From Falsiroseomonas oryzae (GTDB taxonomy: Bacteria; Pseudomonadota; Alphaproteobacteria; Acetobacterales; Acetobacteraceae): a stretch of DNA of 32,487 bases. Positions 30,197 to 32,487 of this stretch are shown piece by piece. The notes under the pieces were generated by a model. The model worked only from the letters and a program-made list of their open reading frames with translations, did no database searches and was not told where the DNA came from. Numbering within the stretch: position 1 is the first letter of the stretch; every line of letters starts with the position of its first letter. A program made the translations under genes and the position numbers. The stretch is from the NCBI RefSeq assembly GCF_027856955.1, contig NZ_JAPSMD010000017.1, forward strand, positions 1 through 32,487. The letters are read 5' to 3'.

Positions 30197-30893
30197 CCGC
30201 GGCGGCCGGCCGGCCCGCGCCGGACGGCACCGCCGACCAGTCCACCACCTGCCAGCCCCGCTGCGCCGCCAGGCGGCGCATGGCACGTGTCGGATCGACC
30301 GCGACCGCCTCCTCGGCGGCGGCCAGCAACGCGGCGTCGCTTTCGTGGTCCGAATAGGCCACGAAGCGTGCGGCGCCTGCCTCCGCCCGCATCGCCAGCG
30401 CCGCCTGCACGGCGTCCAGCTTCGCCGGCCCACGGAGGTTTGGGCCGTCCAGCGTGCCGGCGATGCGCCCCTCCGCCGTCCAGGCGACCCGGGTCGCCAC
30501 TGCGGCATCGAAGCCGAGCGCCGCTGCGATGGGCCGCACATAGACATCGAGGCTGGCCGAGGCCAGCAGCAGCATGTCGCCCGCGCGCCGGTGCTGCGCG
30601 ACGGCATTCAGCGCGGCCGGCTTGATCTCGCGCTCCACCGCGCGGGCGGCGAAGCGGTCGGCGAGCTGCGTCACCGCCTCCCGGCTGCGGCCGCCGAGCA
30701 CGGCATCCAGATAGGCCGCCTTCAGCCGGTCGTTGCCGATGCCGCGCAGCAGGTGGCGAGCCGTCAGCCAGGGCAGCCCCGCCAGCCGCAGCGGCCGCGC
30801 CGGGCCCAGCCGGCGCAGCGCCTCCGCCAGGAAGGCGAGGTAGAGGTCACGCCGCGTCAGCGTGCCGTCCAGGTCGAAGACCGCGACGCGCAT
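30180..30893 (-). CDS. HAD-IB family phosphatase
   Basis: The 237-aa protein begins with the HAD nucleophile motif DLDGTLT (7-13; D7 nucleophile, D9 acid/base). Motif II is LLLASASLDVYV near 107-118, motif III uses the lysine of RGPAKLDAV, and motif IV is YSDHESDAALL. The small helical cap between motifs I and II places it with phosphoserine-phosphatase-like HAD-IB enzymes. Its start immediately follows the UbiA stop (no gap), so it is expressed with UbiA. In related loci a UbiA and HAD domain can be fused; here they are separate. A role in removing phosphate from a lipid-linked product is inference. Confidence 0.88.
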   Translation of the reverse strand: MRVAVFDLDGTLTRRDLYLAFLAEALRRLGPARPLRLAGLPWLTARHLLRGIGNDRLKAAYLDAVLGGRSREAVTQLADRFAARAVEREIKPAALNAVAQHRRAGDMLLLASASLDVYVRPIAAALGFDAAVATRVAWTAEGRIAGTLDGPNLRGPAKLDAVQAALAMRAEAGAARFVAYSDHESDAALLAAAEEAVAVDPTRAMRRLAAQRGWQVVDWSAVPSGAGRPAAAVTTSA

Positions 30894-31871
30894 CTATCCG
30901 CGGAACCGCAGCAGGTAGGGATCCATCAGGAAGTTGAGGAACGGCAGGTCCACGAAGGTCAGCACGGCGACCGCCACCGACAGCACGCCGACGAAGGCCA
31001 TGAAGCTGCGTTCCCGGTGCAGCTTCTCGGGCGCCTGTGCAGCCGAATCGGCTCGCAATGCGATGGCGAGGTACCAGGTGAACAGCACGGCGAAGAGCGG
31101 CAGGGTCAGCAGGTACTCGATGCGGTACTTCACCAGGAAGACACCAAGAAGGAAGGCCGCGAGCAGCGCATAGAAGAAGGAGGAGAGCAGAAGCTTCTCC
31201 TCCGTGTAGAAGCGGAAGGACCGGCGGTAGAGCCCGGCACGGCCAGGGTCGCCGATCCGCCGGTACTCGCTGTAGCGCTTCATCGCCATCAGGAAGGCGC
31301 CGCCCATCCAGTAGGCCAGGATGAGCGAGGCCGGCGGCAGGGCATCCGGCAGCACCACGAACCAGCCCATCAGCAGGCGCAGCGGGTTGTTCACGCTCTC
31401 CGACAGCACGTCCAGGTAAACGCGGTCCTTGGTGCGCACGGGCGGGACGTTGTAGGCCAGCCCCATCAGCAGCAGCGCCGCGCCGGTCAGCATGAAGGGC
31501 GTGCCGAGCAGCTGGGCGATCAGCATGCCCGCAGCCGCCAGCAGCAGGTACTGCAGGGCGACCAGGCGGAACTCCAGCCGTCCCTCGGCGCCGGGGCGGG
31601 ACTTCTTCAGCGGGTGGTGCCGGTCGTGCTGCGCGTCCAGGTACTCGTTGATGGTGTAGTTGGCGCTGGCGATCAGGCAGAGCGAGGCCAGCGCCGCGGC
31701 CACCGCCAGCACCGTGCCGACCCCGAGCTCGCCGCTCAGCGCGATGGCCAGCGCCGCGCCGGGCAGCATGAAAATGTTCTTGATCCAGTGGTCGGGCCGC
31801 GCGATGCGCACATAGTCGCTGAAGCGCGGCCCGGCCCCCAGGCCGGTTTCGACGTGGTTCTCGACGGTCAC
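30894..31871 (-). CDS. UbiA-family prenyltransferase, polyprenyl-phosphate phosphoribosyltransferase-like
   Basis: The 325-aa polytopic membrane enzyme has the first Asp-rich motif as NYTINEYLDAQHDRHHP (N71, D79, D83), followed by LKKSRP. The second motif is YNVPPVRTKDRVYLDVLSES. The DRxHPxKxxRP pattern and the arginine/lysine set are like decaprenyl-phosphate phosphoribose synthase (Rv3806c type) rather than ubiquinone or haem prenyltransferases. At least seven spans are predicted. It should join a polyprenyl phosphate to a phosphorylated small molecule such as PRPP, or prenylate a different acceptor. The start is GTG at 31871 with AGGGA upstream; the HAD gene follows with no gap. The exact substrate is not decidable from sequence. 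Confidence 0.85.
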   Translation of the reverse strand: MTVENHVETGLGAGPRFSDYVRIARPDHWIKNIFMLPGAALAIALSGELGVGTVLAVAAALASLCLIASANYTINEYLDAQHDRHHPLKKSRPGAEGRLEFRLVALQYLLLAAAGMLIAQLLGTPFMLTGAALLLMGLAYNVPPVRTKDRVYLDVLSESVNNPLRLLMGWFVVLPDALPPASLILAYWMGGAFLMAMKRYSEYRRIGDPGRAGLYRRSFRFYTEEKLLLSSFFYALLAAFLLGVFLVKYRIEYLLTLPLFAVLFTWYLAIALRADSAAQAPEKLHRERSFMAFVGVLSVAVAVLTFVDLPFLNFLMDPYLLRFRG

Positions 31872-32086
31872 GATGGGTCCCTGCAGACGGTCCTGTCCGC
31901 GGGCGGGAACGGCCGGACGGGCGGAAAGGCTCCCTGCCCCCGGTGCCCCAGGGTGCTGAGATGATCGTGAGAGCGGCGGTTGCAGCGCGCCGCGTCACGT
32001 ACCGCGCGGACTGCGCCGCCGTGCTGCGCGCCACCGGCGAAACAGGCCGCGATCCGCCGCAATGCGCGCCAGGGCCGGGATGGCGG
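31872..32086. other. divergent intergenic region, left part
   Basis: This part of the 319-bp gap between UbiA (minus) and the ATP-NAD-kinase-like gene (plus) shows no gene or clear repeat. It should include the UbiA/HAD promoter, but no convincing minus-strand -35/-10 is visible. Confidence 0.4.
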
Positions 32087-32114
32087 TTGCCTGCGTCCCC
32101 GTCTCGCCTAGAAT
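32087..32114 (+). promoter_or_regulatory. sigma-70-like promoter
   Basis: TTGCCT (32087-32092) and TAGAAT (32109-32114) are 16 bases apart, close to the TTGACA/TATAAT consensus in both boxes. They sit in otherwise GC-rich DNA upstream of the plus-strand gene at 32191. Transcription would start around 32121. Confidence 0.55.
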
Positions 32115-32123
32115 GCCCGCAAT

Positions 32124-32144
32124 GCGGTCCGACGTTCGGACCGC
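32124..32144 (+). promoter_or_regulatory. 9-bp palindrome at the predicted transcription start
   Basis: GCGGTCCGA (32124-32132) and TCGGACCGC (32136-32144) are perfect inverted repeats around CGT. The site begins just after the predicted start of transcription, so it is either an operator or a 5' RNA hairpin. No T-tract follows. Confidence 0.5.
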
Positions 32145-32190
32145 GCACATTCCGGGGTGTGCGGACAGGCATGGGAAGGGGCGGGGCAGG

Positions 32191-32487
32191 GTGGTCCGGC
32201 GGCGCGTCGGCATCGTCGTGAACCCGATCGCGGGCATGGGCGGGCGCGTCGGGCTGAAGGGCACCGACGGCGCCGAAATCCTGCGACGCGCCCGCGAGCT
32301 GGGGGCGGAGCCGCTGGCCTCCACCCGCTGCGCCGCCGCCCTGGCGAAGCTCGCCCCGCTCGGCGACCGCATCGAGGTGATTGCCGCCCCCGGCCCGCAG
32401 GGTGAGCAGGCGGCCGCCGCGGCGGGGCTGCGCGCCACGATCCTGCCCGATCTGCCGGCGCCGACCGGCACCGGCGCCGACACCGCC
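32191..32487 (+). CDS. ATP-NAD kinase (COG3199/AcoX-like) family protein, 5' part
   Basis: The first 99 codons lie in the window; the gene runs off the end. After a short basic start it reads VGIVVNPIAGMGGRVGLKG, then TDGAEIL, the diagnostic opening of the COG3199 ATP-NAD-kinase-like family, a relative of NAD kinase and diacylglycerol kinase. The expected further GGDGT motif would be downstream. I place the start at GTG 32191, nine bases after AAGGGG; the start is uncertain because no ATG lies in frame nearby. It has its own promoter and palindrome. The substrate of this subfamily is not firmly settled, to my knowledge. Confidence 0.78.
   Translation, partial: MVRRRVGIVVNPIAGMGGRVGLKGTDGAEILRRARELGAEPLASTRCAAALAKLAPLGDRIEVIAAPGPQGEQAAAAAGLRATILPDLPAPTGTGADTA

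Noticed and set aside
29883-31964. 693-codon plus-strand frame opposite HAD and UbiA genes
   Set aside because: Shadow frame; the minus strand has complete catalytic motifs of two families.

Overview
The window is about 70% G+C, densely packed and free of tRNA, rRNA, CRISPR or transposase genes. Codon use looks uniform throughout. The gene content points to an alphaproteobacterium of the Acetobacteraceae type (Roseomonas-like): flavocytochrome c sulfide dehydrogenase with SoxYZ, an aa3-type oxidase cluster, several orphan Bug-type (tripartite tricarboxylate transporter) binding proteins and Tat-like leaders. This taxonomic placement is inference from content only.

Region 1 (1-2692, + strand) is a sulfur-oxidation operon: the end of a c-type cytochrome (fccA-like), fccB, soxY, soxZ and a cysteine-free Rrf2-type regulator, mostly with overlapping stop/start codons. 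Region 2 (2845-7725, - strand) encodes a 2-oxoacid:ferredoxin oxidoreductase (beta, and a gamma-alpha fusion) plus a large FAD/NAD(P)/[4Fe-4S] GltD-like electron-transfer protein. Two intergenic elements made of consecutive small palindromes flank the korAB pair and share a 31-nt exact repeat.

Region 3 (8075-13104, + strand) holds a small hypothetical gene and a complete cytochrome c oxidase structural cluster (subunits II, I, III-like, III, IV). It also has two very small candidate genes: a 36-codon leader translationally overlapping subunit II and a 39-aa single-span membrane protein at the end. Region 4 (13117-14063) has a YidB-like protein and a RidA-like deaminase.

Region 5 (14064-23642) is a divergent catabolic locus. 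A seven-gene minus-strand operon (Bug, cupin, Bug, LVIVD-repeat protein, COG0523 GTPase, Bug, SDR) faces a plus-strand operon (GntR/UTRA regulator, ACMSD-like amidohydrolase, Ldh-family dehydrogenase). Between them is a 76-bp AT-richer region with helically phased TATGAC repeats. The set looks like uptake and breakdown of an unidentified carboxylate or aromatic acid, but no transporter membrane subunits are present here.

Region 6 (23741-25281) has a DUF1203 protein and an alpha/beta hydrolase. Region 7 (25288-32487) is a less ordinary locus: a GT-C-type membrane glycosyltransferase, a small protein coupled to a GMC flavoprotein whose frame is broken by a single TAG, an extended SDR, a HAD-IB phosphatase, a UbiA-family prenyltransferase with a polyprenyl-phosphate-pentose-synthase-like motif, and the start of an ATP-NAD-kinase-like gene behind a recognisable promoter and palindrome. 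It may encode a lipid-linked sugar or polyprenyl/sterol-like modification pathway; that is inference.
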